64,000 nt of DNA from Croceicoccus gelatinilyticus (GCF_018398395.1 NZ_JAHCBF010000005.1:248001-312000); one strand, 5' to 3'; shown: positions 45,208 to 55,664, numbered from the stretch's first letter. Notes: generated by a model from the letters alone, not told the origin. A program made the numbers and translations.

Positions 45208-48134
45208 TCAAAAAACAGCGCGTTACGGGAACCTGGGTCGCACTAGCCGCCCTTCTGCTGACATCCTGCACCACGGCGTACGACGACGCTGACGTCGCCG
45301 TCGTGCAGCCGGCCGCCGCACCCGATGCGGCGATCCCGGCCAGCGCGCGACCATCGCAATCCGGCCTGCCGCCTTACGAGGCGATGTTGGCCGCAAGCGA
45401 TCTCCAGCCCGATCCGGCACTGCGCATCGGTCGTCTGGCGAACGGCATGACGTACGTCATCCGCCACAACGCAACGCCCGCAGGCACCGCCGAAGTGCGC
45501 CTGCGTTTCGACACAGGCTCGCTGGACGAAACCGCCGCCGAACAGGGCTATGCCCACTATGTCGAGCACATGGCCTTCAACGGGTCGACCAATGTGCCCG
45601 AAGGCGAGATGGTCGCCCTGCTCGAACGCAAGGGGCTGGCCTTTGGCGCGGACACCAATGCATCGACAGGTTTCGATACGACGATCTACAAGCTGAGCCT
45701 GCCGACCAACACGCCCGACCTGCTGGACACCGCGCTGATGCTGATGCGCGAAACGGCGGGCGAGCTGCTGTTCGACGACGCAGCGGTGCAGCGCGAAAAG
45801 GGCATCATTCTTTCCGAACGCCGCGACCGGAATACTTATCAGTTCCAGGACGTGGTTGACCGGTTCGCCTTCGAAGCGCCCGACGCGACATATCCCGACC
45901 GCCTGCCGATCGGCACGCTGGAAACGCTGAACGCCGCCGATGGCGAAGCGCTGCGCGCATATTGGGAACGCAACTATCGGCCAGAACTCGCCGTGCTGAC
46001 GGTTGTCGGCGACTATCCGGTCGAAGAGGTCGAGGCGCAGATCAAGGCCAAGTTCTCTGACTGGCAGGCGAAGAGCCAGTCGGTCCCCGATCGCGTATAT
46101 GGCACCGTGGACCTGACCCGCGCGCCTGCCGAAGACATCTACATCCACCCTGCCCTTCCCGAACGCGTCACCGCCACGCGTCAGGGACAGCCGCAACTTG
46201 CGCCCGACACGGCCGCATCGCGCCGAAAGGCCGTTCTGCGCTGGGTCGGATATGCCATCGTCAACCGCCGGTTGAAGCGCCTGACAAGGCAGGATGACCC
46301 GCCGTTCAAATCAGCCGGCATCGGCACCAGCGACATGTTCCGCATGGGCCGCATCTCGCGCCTCGTCGTCGATACGACAGAGGGCGAATGGAAGCGCGGC
46401 ATCGATGCCGCCGTCGCCGAATATCGCCGCGCGCTTGCCGGCGGGTTCAGCGAGGCCGAAGTCGCCGAACAGCTCGCCAAGCTGATCACCGCACAGGAAG
46501 ACGCCGCCGCCGGCGAAACCACGCGCACCAATGCGGCGCTGACGGGCGATATTCTCGAACTTTTTGGCGAAGGCGAAATTCCGACGCTGCCCAGCGCCAG
46601 CCTTGAACGCCTGCGCGCAATGGAAAGCCAGATCACGCCCGATGCCGTGCTGGCCGCGCTGAAGGAAGAAATGGTGCCGCTGGACGATGCCATGCTGCGC
46701 TATTCGGGCCGGACCGAACCGGAAGGCGGCACCGCCGCCTTGCGCGCCGCATGGGACGAGGCGATGGACGCCCCGCTGGCCGACACCGCACCGCCACAAG
46801 TGACCGAGTTCGCCTATACCGACTTCGGCCCCGCCGGAACGGTGGTGAGCGACGGACGCGATCCCGTTTACGACATCCGCCGCGTTACTTTCGCCAACAA
46901 CGTCCGCCTGAACATCAAGCAGACCGATCTTGCCGAAGACCAGGTGATCGTCCGGGTCTCGCTGGATGGCGGCGACCTCCTCAAGACGAAGGACAACCCT
47001 CTCGCGGTCGAACTCGCCCCCACCCTGCCTGCAGGCGGACTTGGCGAACACAGCGCGGACGAACTTGAGACCATCCTTGCCGGACGCAACGTCGGCGCAA
47101 GGCTTGGCGCATCGGGTGAGGTGTTTACTTCCACCCGGACGACCACGCCGCGCGACCTTGGCCTGCAACTGCAGTTGGTTGCCGCCTACCTGACCGATCC
47201 GGGCTACCGCAGCGAGGCGATCTCCGCCTATCGCCGCCAGTTGCCCGACCGCTTCGCCCGCATGGACGCAACGCCCAACGCGGCGCTTGCCACGCGCCAG
47301 ATGGAAATCCTGTCAGACAAGGATCCGCGCTACACGATCCAGTCGATCGAGGCTTACGAGGCGCTGGACTTTGCGGACTTGCGCGCAGCCATGGCCGACC
47401 GCCTTGCCAAGGGCGCGATCGAGATCGGGATCGTCGGTGCCATCGACGAGGACAAAGCGATCGCCATGGTCGGGAGCACTATCGGCGCCCTGCCCACCCG
47501 CGAACCGGCCTTCCTGCCCCGCACCGACGCCCGGCAGCGCAGCTTCACCGCAACGCGCGGCCCTGTCTTCGTGCGCCACGGCGGACAGGAGGACCAGGCC
47601 GTCATCCGCTACTTCTTCCCGACGACGGACGACAGCGACGCGGCCCTGACGGCATGGCTGGAACTCTTGCAGAGCGTGGTCGACATCGCGCTGACCGAAG
47701 AACTGCGCGAACGTCTGGGCCAGGCCTATTCGCCGGGCGTGGCGTCGTCGATGAGCCAGACCTACCCCGGCTTCGGCCTCTTCCTGCTGAACGTCGGCGT
47801 CGATCTCTCGCAAATCCCGCCTTCGGTTGAGGCGATCGAGGAAACGATGCGCAAGCTGCGGGACGAGCCGATCTCCGCCGATCTCGTCCAGCGCGCCCGT
47901 CAGCCGATGCTCGACAAGTACGACAACGCGCTGAAGTCGAACGCGGGCTGGCTCGGCCTCGTCGACCGCGCGCAGAGCCAGGATGACCGGCTCGCCAGGT
48001 TCGCGGCCTATCGCGGAAGGCTCGAATCGATCACGCCGGAAGAGCTTCAGCAGGCGGCGCGCAAGTGGCTGCCGGCCGGCGGCGCGGTCGAGATGATCGC
48101 CATTCCAGAGGGCGCGACAGAGCCGAGCCTGTGA
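45204..48134 (+). CDS. M16-family zinc metallopeptidase, lipoprotein, apparent AUA start
   Basis: A roughly 976-residue pitrilysin-type peptidase. From ATA 45204 the frame reads (M)[21 protein letters not shown], a good lipoprotein signal with lipobox LTSC (Cys22). The frame has a stop at 45159, and no ATG, GTG or TTG precedes GTG 45303. The inverted zinc motif HxxEH is HYVEH (residues 118-122) in the first M16 domain; M16_C domains and a degenerate second half follow. It probably sits in the outer membrane or periplasm. It lies between purC and purS. If GTG 45303 is used, the protein would be cytoplasmic. Confidence 0.82.
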   Translation: MIKKQRVTGTWVALAALLLTSCTTAYDDADVAVVQPAAAPDAAIPASARPSQSGLPPYEAMLAASDLQPDPALRIGRLANGMTYVIRHNATPAGTAEVRLRFDTGSLDETAAEQGYAHYVEHMAFNGSTNVPEGEMVALLERKGLAFGADTNASTGFDTTIYKLSLPTNTPDLLDTALMLMRETAGELLFDDAAVQREKGIILSERRDRNTYQFQDVVDRFAFEAPDATYPDRLPIGTLETLNAADGEALRAYWERNYRPELAVLTVVGDYPVEEVEAQIKAKFSDWQAKSQSVPDRVYGTVDLTRAPAEDIYIHPALPERVTATRQGQPQLAPDTAASRRKAVLRWVGYAIVNRRLKRLTRQDDPPFKSAGIGTSDMFRMGRISRLVVDTTEGEWKRGIDAAVAEYRRALAGGFSEAEVAEQLAKLITAQEDAAAGETTRTNAALTGDILELFGEGEIPTLPSASLERLRAMESQITPDAVLAALKEEMVPLDDAMLRYSGRTEPEGGTAALRAAWDEAMDAPLADTAPPQVTEFAYTDFGPAGTVVSDGRDPVYDIRRVTFANNVRLNIKQTDLAEDQVIVRVSLDGGDLLKTKDNPLAVELAPTLPAGGLGEHSADELETILAGRNVGARLGASGEVFTSTRTTTPRDLGLQLQLVAAYLTDPGYRSEAISAYRRQLPDRFARMDATPNAALATRQMEILSDKDPRYTIQSIEAYEALDFADLRAAMADRLAKGAIEIGIVGAIDEDKAIAMVGSTIGALPTREPAFLPRTDARQRSFTATRGPVFVRHGGQEDQAVIRYFFPTTDDSDAALTAWLELLQSVVDIALTEELRERLGQAYSPGVASSMSQTYPGFGLFLLNVGVDLSQIPPSVEAIEETMRKLRDEPISADLVQRARQPMLDKYDNALKSNAGWLGLVDRAQSQDDRLARFAAYRGRLESITPEELQQAARKWLPAGGAVEMIAIPEGATEPSL

Positions 48135-48419
48135 AGCAATGAAGAATAAGTGAAAGTTCATCGTAATTATACTTGTCGATTGTACTTTCGCTTGTTCTCC
48201 AACCTCTCATGAGCGAGGCTTTCATCGGCGCAAGTAAGCATCACATTGCTACTTGTTCGTTCTTTGGCCGCACTTGGACTTTGCGGATATTAAGCGGCCA
48301 TTCATGACGCCTTAACGGCTCGTCGTGCATGAAGAACGCTTCGTGGAACCCGTCCTTGCGACCAATGGGGTTGAACCGACACAAGGCCGCCGGATCACCC
48401 AAACGGAGATACTTGGACG

Positions 48420-48860
48420 ATGAAGAAATTCCTCGCTGTTGCGACGCTGGCCGGTGCCCTCACCGCCGCTCCCGCACTCGCTCAGGACGAAGCTGCAGCC
48501 GAAGCGCCCGCAGCCGAAGCACCCGCCGCTGCCGCTGCTGAAGAAGCTGCTGCCCCCGAAGCAACGCCGGTCACCGATGCCGACCTCGACAAGTTCGCGG
48601 CCGCTGCCATCAAGGTGAACGAAGTCGCCCAGGACGCGACGATGTCGGCTGAAGAAAAGCAGGCCGCCATGGTCGCCGCCGTGAGCGGTTCGGGCCTCGA
48701 CCCGCACATGTTCAACGAGATCGCGACCAAGTCGCAGACCGACGAAACCATGAAGGCACGCGTTGCCGAAGCGTTCGCCCGCCGCCCGGCCCCCGAGGCC
48801 CCGGCTGCTGCCGCGACTGCCGAAGCCGAAGCCGAGACCGAAGAACAGGTCGGCGGCTGA
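48420..48860 (+). CDS. Secreted DUF4168-like protein with Ala/Glu-rich linker
   Basis: A 146-residue protein with a signal peptide cleaved near ALA-Q (residue 21), a low-complexity Ala/Pro/Glu stretch (about residues 24-50), then a helical domain (TDADLDKFAAAAIKVNEVA ... GLDPHMFNEIATKSQTDETMKARV) that fits DUF4168. It ends in another Ala/Glu-rich tail. Function unknown; periplasmic. The 285-base upstream gap is unusually AT-rich. A strong terminator follows. Confidence 0.78.
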   Translation: MKKFLAVATLAGALTAAPALAQDEAAAEAPAAEAPAAAAAEEAAAPEATPVTDADLDKFAAAAIKVNEVAQDATMSAEEKQAAMVAAVSGSGLDPHMFNEIATKSQTDETMKARVAEAFARRPAPEAPAAAATAEAEAETEEQVGG

Positions 48861-48887
48861 TCGCTTTATCGCGATACGCACAAGATC

Positions 48888-48918
48888 AAGGCCCCGCCCG
48901 CAAGGACGGGGCCTTTTT
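48888..48918 (+). terminator. Rho-independent terminator of the DUF4168 gene
   Basis: AAGGCCCCG (48888-48896) pairs with CGGGGCCTT (48907-48915) and runs into five T residues. It separates this gene from purS, so purS-purQ need their own promoter in the next 95 bases. Confidence 0.88.
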
Positions 48919-49011
48919 CGTGGTATTGGGGGCGGCTTGCTTGCGGGCGCGGCGCAATCACGGCATAGGCGCACCACGAATCCCAAGTCAGCCATTTCGA
49001 AAGGCCCTTCG

Positions 49012-49245
49012 ATGAAGGTCAACGTCCACGTCAGCCTCAAGCCCGGTGTGCTCGATCCGCAGGGCCGCGCGATCCACCACGCGCTCGAAGGACTGGGTTT
49101 TTCCGGCGTAAACGACGTGCGCGCAGGCCGCCTGATCGCACTGGATGTCGCCGACGACACCAGTGACGAGGCGCTGGACGAAATGTGCCGCAAGCTGCTC
49201 GCCAACATGGTGATCGAGAATTACCGCATCGAGAAGGTGGGCTGA
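49012..49245 (+). CDS. purS: Phosphoribosylformylglycinamidine synthase subunit PurS
   Basis: A 77-residue small subunit of the FGAM synthase complex. [30 protein letters not shown] is the family N-terminus, and [12 protein letters not shown] closes it. PurS helps pass ammonia between PurQ and PurL. It is two bases before purQ. purL is not in the window. Confidence 0.95.
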   Translation: MKVNVHVSLKPGVLDPQGRAIHHALEGLGFSGVNDVRAGRLIALDVADDTSDEALDEMCRKLLANMVIENYRIEKVG

Positions 49246-49247
49246 CC

Positions 49248-49925
49248 ATGGCCTTCACCGCCGGTGTCATCACCTTTCCCGGCTCCAACTGCGACCGCGA
49301 CATGGCGGTGGCGATCGAGGCGGTTTCGGGCAAGCCTGCAACCCGCATCTGGCACGGCGATGCCGCCCTGCCCGAAGGCCTCGACTTCATCGCGGTTCCG
49401 GGCGGGTTCTCCTATGGCGACTACCTGCGTTCGGGCGCGATGGCCGCGAACAGCCCCGTGATGCGCGCCGTTGCCGAAGCAGCCGAACGCGGCGTGCCGG
49501 TGCTGGGCGTATGCAACGGCTTCCAGATCCTTACCGAAACCGGCCTGCTGCCCGGCGCGCTGATGCGCAATGCCGGCATCCACTTCGTCTGCCGCGAAGT
49601 GCCGCTGATCGTCGGCAACGATACCTCGCTGTTCACCGCGAAGTATTCCAAGGGTCAGGAAATCGTCATCCCCGTCGCCCACCACGACGGCAACTACTAC
49701 GCCGATGATGAGACGCTGGACCGGCTTGAAGGCGAAGGCCAGGTCGCGTTCCGCTATGCCGACAACCCGAACGGTTCGGCCCGCGACATCGCAGGCGTCC
49801 TGAATACGAAGGGCAACGTGCTGGGCATGATGCCCCACCCCGAACGCAAGATCGAGGCAGCGCAGGGCGGCGATGATGGCCGCGCGCTGTTCGAAGGCGT
49901 TTTCGAAGGGCTCTCGGTCGCGTAA
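49248..49925 (+). CDS. purQ: Phosphoribosylformylglycinamidine synthase glutaminase PurQ
   Basis: A 225-residue class I glutamine amidotransferase supplying ammonia to PurL. The nucleophile Cys is in [15 protein letters not shown], the His/Glu pair in [10 protein letters not shown], and GSNCDRDM and [14 protein letters not shown] are family marks. It is coupled to purS and followed 13 bases later by a DUF1232 gene rather than purL. Confidence 0.97.
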   Translation: MAFTAGVITFPGSNCDRDMAVAIEAVSGKPATRIWHGDAALPEGLDFIAVPGGFSYGDYLRSGAMAANSPVMRAVAEAAERGVPVLGVCNGFQILTETGLLPGALMRNAGIHFVCREVPLIVGNDTSLFTAKYSKGQEIVIPVAHHDGNYYADDETLDRLEGEGQVAFRYADNPNGSARDIAGVLNTKGNVLGMMPHPERKIEAAQGGDDGRALFEGVFEGLSVA

Positions 49926-49938
49926 ACCGGCCGCCGGC

Positions 49939-50307
49939 ATGCTGGACCGGCTGAAACATTGGGCAAAGGCGCTGAAACGCGACGTGATCGCGCTCTGGCT
50001 TGCCGCGCGCGATCCGCGTGTGCCGATGGGCGCAAAAGTGCTGGCCGGCGCGGTCGCCGCCTATGCCCTGTCGCCGGTCGACCTGATCCCCGATTTCATT
50101 CCCGTGCTGGGCCTGCTGGACGACCTGCTGATCGTCCCTGCGGGCATCTGGCTGGCGCTACGCCTGATACCCGCGCCAGTGATGGCGGACTTGCGCAAAC
50201 GAGCCGAAACGATGGCAAAGCCGCGCTCTACCGCGGGGCTGATCGCGGTGATCGTGATCTGGGCTGTCGCGCTCGGCGGGGTGTGGCTGATAATCAGATA
50301 TCGATGA
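49939..50307 (+). CDS. YkvA/DUF1232 membrane protein
   Basis: A 122-residue protein with the DUF1232 core [30 protein letters not shown], a hydrophobic hairpin, plus a C-terminal helix ([17 protein letters not shown]). An amphipathic N-terminal part ([19 protein letters not shown]) precedes it. Function of the family is unknown. It overlaps the convergent thioesterase gene by 14 bases. Confidence 0.85.
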   Translation: MLDRLKHWAKALKRDVIALWLAARDPRVPMGAKVLAGAVAAYALSPVDLIPDFIPVLGLLDDLLIVPAGIWLALRLIPAPVMADLRKRAETMAKPRSTAGLIAVIVIWAVALGGVWLIIRYR

Positions 50308-50713
50308 CCGCTGCCGTCACCGTCATCATCGCGCAGATCTTTCCCTCTGGCGTTTGAAGGCTCGCCTCCAGAACGGCGGTCGTCCGGCCCAGCTTGATAA
50401 CCCGCGCTTCACCGATCACCGTCCCCACCGGCGTTGGGGACAGGAAGTTCACAGTGAAGCTCAGCGACGGCACCGCCTTCGTCAGTGGGAGCGAAAGCTT
50501 CGCCGCCATCCCCGCTGCCTCATCCAGCATTGCAGTCACGTAACCGCCGTGGAGGTTGCCGAGGATGTTCGTGAATTCGGGCAAAGCCTCGAACGAGAGG
50601 GTCACTTTCCGCTCATCCGTATCGTAGGCGATGAACTTCGTGCCCAGCGTGCGACCGCCGGGCGAGAGAACCTTGTCGAACAGTTCGGATGCGTTGTCGG
50701 TTTCTGTCTGCAT
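50294..50713 (-). CDS. PaaI-type hot-dog thioesterase
   Basis: A 139-residue hot-dog thioesterase. The motif [20 protein letters not shown] contains the HGG...D/E catalytic helix of PaaI-type acyl-CoA thioesterases, and [23 protein letters not shown] follows. The substrate is unknown; the neighbouring thiolase and SDR genes lie 4 kb away. Confidence 0.88.
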   Translation of the reverse strand: MQTETDNASELFDKVLSPGGRTLGTKFIAYDTDERKVTLSFEALPEFTNILGNLHGGYVTAMLDEAAGMAAKLSLPLTKAVPSLSFTVNFLSPTPVGTVIGEARVIKLGRTTAVLEASLQTPEGKICAMMTVTAAVIDI

Positions 50714-50951
50714 GGCGCGACGCTAGCGGGGCGCCAGCCTTCACCGAACTGACCCTATGAGCAGGGTTTTGCTGTCCTACACACCCCGATGTGGCCATCG
50801 TGAGCGCCGCTCTTTCAAATCGTCGGCCCCGCTCCCGCGCAATGTGTCACCCGGCCCTATGCAGGCGAAAGGCGCAGAAATACGCAGTTTTGGCGTGTTG
50901 GACTTGGGTGACAGGGTGTCACCTTTGTCACCCAGTGCGACAGTTTAGACC

Positions 50952-53396
50952 TCAGGCAATCTTGCGGTCCGCATCCCGTGCGAGCAGCGCTGCCGCCTCG
51001 ATCGCACCCATGGGACGGCCGAACAGGAAGCCCTGGATCTTGGTGCAGCCGAGCTGGCGGATACGGTCGAGTTCGCGTTCGCTTTCGACGCCCTCTGCCG
51101 TGGTCGTCATGTCGAGCGCGTCGGCCATGGCGACGACGGCGCGGATGATGGCCAGCGATTCCGGGCTGTCCTTGGCCGCGCCCGTCACGAACGAACGGTC
51201 GATCTTGATCGTCGTGAAGCGGTTGTTGCGCAGGTATCCCAGCGACGAATAGCCGGTACCGAAATCGTCGAGCGCAATGCCGCAGCCCAGCGACTGTATC
51301 TGGCTGAGCGTGTTCTGAGCCGCCCCGCCATCGCGCAGGAAGATCGATTCGGTGACTTCGAGCTCCAGCCGCTCAGCCGCAAGGCCGCTGCTGGCCAGCG
51401 CCGAGACAACGGTGCTGGCAAAGCTGGCGTCCAGCATCTGCTCTGCCGAGACGTTCACCGCGATGCGGATGTTGGAGGGCCAGCGCGCCGCTTCTTCACA
51501 GGCGCGGCGCAGGGCCCATTCGCCGATCGGCACGATCAGGCGCGTATCCTCTGCAATCGGGATGAACTTTGCCGGACTGACAGGGCCGAACTCTGCCGAA
51601 TTCCAGCGCAGCAGCGCCTCGAAGCTCATGACCTGCTCGGTCTCGGCATCGACGACGGGCTGGAAGGCCAGCGTCAGTTCGTCCCGCTCAAGCGCGTGGC
51701 GCAGCGCAAATTCGAGCTTGCGACGCTCTTCCGCATGGGCGTGCATCTGGGGCTCGTAAGCGAAGTGGCTGCCGCCGCCCTCGTCCTTCGAGCGATAGAG
51801 CGCGAGGTCGGCATTGCGCATCAGTGTTTCGACCGTGCGCGCATCGCGCGGGCCGATGGCGGAACCGACCGAGGCGCCGACGTAAAGCGTGTGGTGGTCG
51901 ACGTCGTAGGGCTTGGACAGCACGTCGATAATGGCATGGGCCATGCGGTCGACGGCGTTGCGATCGTTGACGTCGGCCATGACGACGGCGAACTCGTCAC
52001 CGCCTAGGCGTCCGCAAGTATCGTGCTGGCCCATCAAGACGCGCAGGCGGCGCGAAACCTGTGCCAGCAGTTCGTCACCGATCTGGTGGCCAAGAGTATC
52101 GTTCACGGCCTTGAAGCGGTCGAGGTCGATCATCAGGAAGGCGCAGCGCGTGCGCCACTGTTCCGCCCGCTGGAGCGCAGTGCCCAGTGCTTCGGTCAGC
52201 ATCATGCGGTTCGGCAGGCCGGTCAGCTGGTCGTAACGGGCCAGCTGCGCGATCTTCTCGGCGCTTTCGCGCTGTTCGGTAACGTCAGAGCCGACACCGC
52301 GGAAGCCGGAGAACTGGCCGTGCTCGTCATGCTTGGGCGTGCCCGACAGTTCCCACCAGCGACTGCGGCCGCCGACGTTCACGCGGACCATTAGGTTGGA
52401 GAAGCTCTCGCGGCGCTTCAGGCGCTCGGCAAGGTCGCGCAGGGACGACGGCAGCGAGCCGCTTTCCCAGCCGTCACCCGCAATCAGGCGCAGCAGCGGC
52501 TGACCGTCGGCCTGGTGCGGCTGCATCTGCAGGGCGTGGGCGAAACGGGGCGAAACACCGCGAACCCGGCGGGAGCTGTCGACGCTCCACAGCCAGTCGG
52601 CGCTATTTTCCTCGAACTCGTGAAGCAGGAGCGAAACGGTCTCGGCCTTTTCGGCAAGGCTCGCCTCGGTAATGCGCAGGCGCAGGTAGAGCCGCGAGAG
52701 CGCCAGAGCGCCGCCGGCAATGGTGCCCGAAAAGGCAAGCTGCGCGATGGCCGCGACCCAGTCGCCGCGGATCGCCGGACCGATTGCACCGCCGATCCCG
52801 AATATTCCGATGAAGACCATGGCCGCCGTCGGCACGACCGAGAGCGAAAGGACGAAAACGCCGATCAACATGACCATGACCGCATATTGCGGCGCGCTGC
52901 CGGTGCTCAGCACTTCGGGGAAGATCAGCATGGGCGCAACCCACAGCGCACCGGCAAGGCCGACGGTGGCTAGGTGGGTGCGAAGTTCGTCGGATCCGAG
53001 CTGGCGGCGTTCGGCATCGGTGAAGGTCCGCTCAATCCGCATCATGGCCAGCGCCATCATGACGACAAGCGCAAACCAGCCGCCCACGATCATCCCGCCC
53101 GCAGCCGAAGTCCAAACGACCATGGCGGGAAGAGCAGCGGCAATGAAGATCGCAAAGCGCAGCCAGGCACCACGTGCCAATGCGCCATATTGCAGGCCAA
53201 CGAGGCGGCCGGGTCTTTCCTCCCCGCGGCGCAGCTTGCCCATGACGCGTTTCGCCATGCCATCGCGCGACTCGGGCACGAAAGCGTCTTCGCTCGCTGA
53301 CGGGGGCGTCGAATTGCCGCCCTTGCGCTTGAGTACAGACCCCAACATGACATCAGGGGTACATGAAACAGGGTTGATAACCGGTAAACGCGCCAT
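50952..53396 (-). CDS. Membrane-bound GGDEF-EAL cyclic-di-GMP protein with PAS domain
   Basis: An 814-residue signalling protein: basic cytoplasmic N-terminus, about six membrane helices (residues 75-225), a PAS region (FRGVGSDVTEQRESAEKI at its end), GGDEF domain with intact RLGGDEFAVVMAD (about residue 467), and EAL domain with FEALLRWN and DDFGTGYSSLGYL. Both motifs are intact, so either or both activities may operate. Start uncertain: ATGs at 53396 and 53348, neither with a clear ribosome site. May influence motility, biofilm or the pilus cluster nearby; that is inference. Confidence 0.92.
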   Translation of the reverse strand: MARLPVINPVSCTPDVMLGSVLKRKGGNSTPPSASEDAFVPESRDGMAKRVMGKLRRGEERPGRLVGLQYGALARGAWLRFAIFIAAALPAMVVWTSAAGGMIVGGWFALVVMMALAMMRIERTFTDAERRQLGSDELRTHLATVGLAGALWVAPMLIFPEVLSTGSAPQYAVMVMLIGVFVLSLSVVPTAAMVFIGIFGIGGAIGPAIRGDWVAAIAQLAFSGTIAGGALALSRLYLRLRITEASLAEKAETVSLLLHEFEENSADWLWSVDSSRRVRGVSPRFAHALQMQPHQADGQPLLRLIAGDGWESGSLPSSLRDLAERLKRRESFSNLMVRVNVGGRSRWWELSGTPKHDEHGQFSGFRGVGSDVTEQRESAEKIAQLARYDQLTGLPNRMMLTEALGTALQRAEQWRTRCAFLMIDLDRFKAVNDTLGHQIGDELLAQVSRRLRVLMGQHDTCGRLGGDEFAVVMADVNDRNAVDRMAHAIIDVLSKPYDVDHHTLYVGASVGSAIGPRDARTVETLMRNADLALYRSKDEGGGSHFAYEPQMHAHAEERRKLEFALRHALERDELTLAFQPVVDAETEQVMSFEALLRWNSAEFGPVSPAKFIPIAEDTRLIVPIGEWALRRACEEAARWPSNIRIAVNVSAEQMLDASFASTVVSALASSGLAAERLELEVTESIFLRDGGAAQNTLSQIQSLGCGIALDDFGTGYSSLGYLRNNRFTTIKIDRSFVTGAAKDSPESLAIIRAVVAMADALDMTTTAEGVESERELDRIRQLGCTKIQGFLFGRPMGAIEAAALLARDADRKIA

Positions 53397-53459
53397 CAGC
53401 GTCGGGCCGGTCGGAAAGCTGCCCGACGGTAGCCCTCGCTTAACTATGCAAGCGCCCGA

Positions 53460-54329
53460 TCAGCGGTCGAAAACGACGGTCCTTTCACCGTTCAGGAACA
53501 CGCGGTCTTCAAGATGCGCACGTACCGCACGAGCCAGCACGCGGCGTTCGACATCGCGGCCACGGGCGACCAGCGCTTCGGGAGTGTCGGCATGGGATAC
53601 GGCTTCGACGTCCTGCGCGATGATCGGCCCTTCGTCGAGGTCGGCCGTCACGTAGTGACTGGTCGCGCCGATCATCTTCACGCCGCGCGCATGGGCCTGG
53701 TGATAGGGTTTCGCACCCTTGAAGCCCGGCAGGAACGAGTGGTGGATGTTAATGCATCGACCTGACAGGAATGCGGCCATGTCGTCGGATAGGATCTGCA
53801 TGTAGCGGGCCAGCACGACCAGTTCGGCACCGGTTTCGTTGATGACCTTCTGGACCGCGGCCTCCTGCTGAGGCTTGGTGTCCTTGGTGATCGGCAAGTG
53901 ATGGAACGGCGTATCGCCCAGCAGCGTAACTGCCAGTGCTTCCTGCGGATGGTTCGAGATCACTGCGACGACGTCCATTGCCAGTTCCCCGATACGATTG
54001 CGATAGAGCAGGTCGCCAAGGCAGTGGTCGAACTTCGAGACCATGAGCACGACCTTCTTGCACTCTTCCCGGTCGCGCAGGCTCCAGTCCATGCCCGCTT
54101 CCTCTCCCACCGGGGCAAAACCGGCACGGTAGGCATCGAGCGTTACATCGCCCGGATCGAACTCGACCCGCATGAAGAAACGCTCCGTATCAGGGTCGTT
54201 GTACTGCTGCGCGTCGGTAATGTTGCCGCCCTGCCCGGCAAGAAAACCGGCCACCCCGGCGACAAGGCCGGGACGGTCCTGACAGGACAGGCTGAGGACG
54301 AAACGTTTCGCCAAGGGTCGCATCTCCAT
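53460..54329 (-). CDS. purU: Formyltetrahydrofolate deformylase
   Basis: About 289 residues: an N-terminal ACT domain (FVLSLSCQDRPGLVAGVAGFLAGQGGNI) and a formyltransferase-fold catalytic domain with INIHHSFLPGFKGAKPYHQAH and GATSHYVTADLDEGPII, as in PurU. It releases formate from 10-formyl-THF, feeding PurT or balancing one-carbon units. The start region is duplicated (24-bp imperfect tandem repeat, 54326-54373), leaving in-frame ATGs at 54353, 54329 and 54323; 54329 is a compromise. Confidence 0.93.
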   Translation of the reverse strand: MEMRPLAKRFVLSLSCQDRPGLVAGVAGFLAGQGGNITDAQQYNDPDTERFFMRVEFDPGDVTLDAYRAGFAPVGEEAGMDWSLRDREECKKVVLMVSKFDHCLGDLLYRNRIGELAMDVVAVISNHPQEALAVTLLGDTPFHHLPITKDTKPQQEAAVQKVINETGAELVVLARYMQILSDDMAAFLSGRCINIHHSFLPGFKGAKPYHQAHARGVKMIGATSHYVTADLDEGPIIAQDVEAVSHADTPEALVARGRDVERRVLARAVRAHLEDRVFLNGERTVVFDR

Positions 54330-54430
54330 CGGGCGCGTGAACCGCGCGGCCATCGGGCGCGAAAGCCGCGCGCCGAGGCGCTTTAGGCAGGAACGCCGCC
54401 GTCCTCAACCGGCCTTTGACTCAAGCAGTG

Positions 54431-55615
54431 TCAGAAGCGTTCGAGCGCGATGGCCGTCGCCTCGCCGCCGCCAATGCAGATGCTGGCTACGCCGCGCTTC
54501 AGATTGCGGTTTTCCATCGCGCCCAGCAGCGTCGTCATGATTCGTGCACCCGATGCGCCGATTGGATGGCCCAGCGCGCAAGCGCCGCCGTTGACGTTGA
54601 GACGGTCACGCTCAATCCCCAGATCGCGTTCGGCGATAAGGGCCACGACGGCGAATGCCTCGTTCACTTCGAAAAGGTCGACATCGTCCATGCCCCAGCC
54701 GATCTTTTCGAACAGCTTCTTGGTGGCAAAGACCGGAGCAGTCGTGAAGCGCGCGGGTTCGTGCGCGTGGCTGGCATGGCCGACAACGCGGGCGACGGGG
54801 GTGAGGCCCATCTTCTCAGCGGTCGATGCGCGGCACATGACGAGCGCGGCCGCGCCGTCCGAAATCGAGGAGCTGTTCGCCGCGGTTACCGTGCCGTCCT
54901 TGGCAAAGGCGGGGCGGAGGGAGGGGATTTTTTCGGGATTGGCCTTGGCGGGTTGTTCGTCAGTGTCGATCGTGACTTCAGCCTTGCGGGTCTTGACCGT
55001 GACAGGCGTAATCTCACGGTCGAATGCGCCGCTTTCGCCCGCCTCGCGCGCAAGGGTGAGGGAGCGGATCGCGTATTCGTCCTGCGTTTCGCGCGTAAAC
55101 TGGTATTCCTGCGCTGCGTCCTCTGCGAACGCGCCCATCAGGCGACCGGGATTGTAGGCGTCTTCCAGACCGTCGAGGAACATCGAGTCCTTGACCACGT
55201 CATGGCCCAGACGCGCGCCGCCGCGATGCTTAGGCAGCAGATAGGGAGCGTTGGTCATGCTCTCCATCCCGCCGGCAACGACGATATCCGAAGTCCCGGC
55301 CAGCAGCGCATCGTGAGCCATGATCGCCGCCTGCATCCCCGAACCGCACATCTTGTTGATGGTCGTCGCCGTCACGTGTTCGCCCAGCCCTGCAAAGATC
55401 GCGGCCTGGCGACCCGGTGCCTGCCCCTGCCCTGCCGGAAGAACGCAGCCCATGACGATCTGGTCGACGTCCGAACCCTTGATCCCCGCACGTTCAACCG
55501 CGGCGCGAACGGCTTCGGCACCCAGCGTCGGCGCAGCGACTTCTGAAAAGACGCCCTGCATCCCGCCCATCGGAGTGCGGGCGTAGCTGGCGATGACGAT
55601 CGGGTCAGTGGTCAT
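54431..55615 (-). CDS. Acetyl-CoA C-acetyltransferase (thiolase)
   Basis: A 394-residue thiolase. The acylated Cys is in TTINKMCGSGMQAAIMAHDAL (C90), the His in NVNGGACALGHPIGASGARI and the second Cys in VASICIGGGEATAIALE. ATG 55615 follows AAGGAGAGAG. It condenses or cleaves acetoacetyl-CoA-type substrates in beta-oxidation or PHB-type routes. A TetR gene and an SDR similar to 3-hydroxyacyl-CoA dehydrogenase type II follow upstream. Confidence 0.93.
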   Translation of the reverse strand: MTTDPIVIASYARTPMGGMQGVFSEVAAPTLGAEAVRAAVERAGIKGSDVDQIVMGCVLPAGQGQAPGRQAAIFAGLGEHVTATTINKMCGSGMQAAIMAHDALLAGTSDIVVAGGMESMTNAPYLLPKHRGGARLGHDVVKDSMFLDGLEDAYNPGRLMGAFAEDAAQEYQFTRETQDEYAIRSLTLAREAGESGAFDREITPVTVKTRKAEVTIDTDEQPAKANPEKIPSLRPAFAKDGTVTAANSSSISDGAAALVMCRASTAEKMGLTPVARVVGHASHAHEPARFTTAPVFATKKLFEKIGWGMDDVDLFEVNEAFAVVALIAERDLGIERDRLNVNGGACALGHPIGASGARIMTTLLGAMENRNLKRGVASICIGGGEATAIALERF

Positions 55616-55664
55616 ATCTCTCTCCTTGTCCGGCAAAGGCCGGGCGATTTCATGTATCGGGCAA

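Noticed and set aside
48482-48850. Ala/Glu-rich coding repeats in the DUF4168 gene as a tandem repeat locus
   Set aside because: The repetition is at the amino-acid composition level; no unit length is kept in the DNA.
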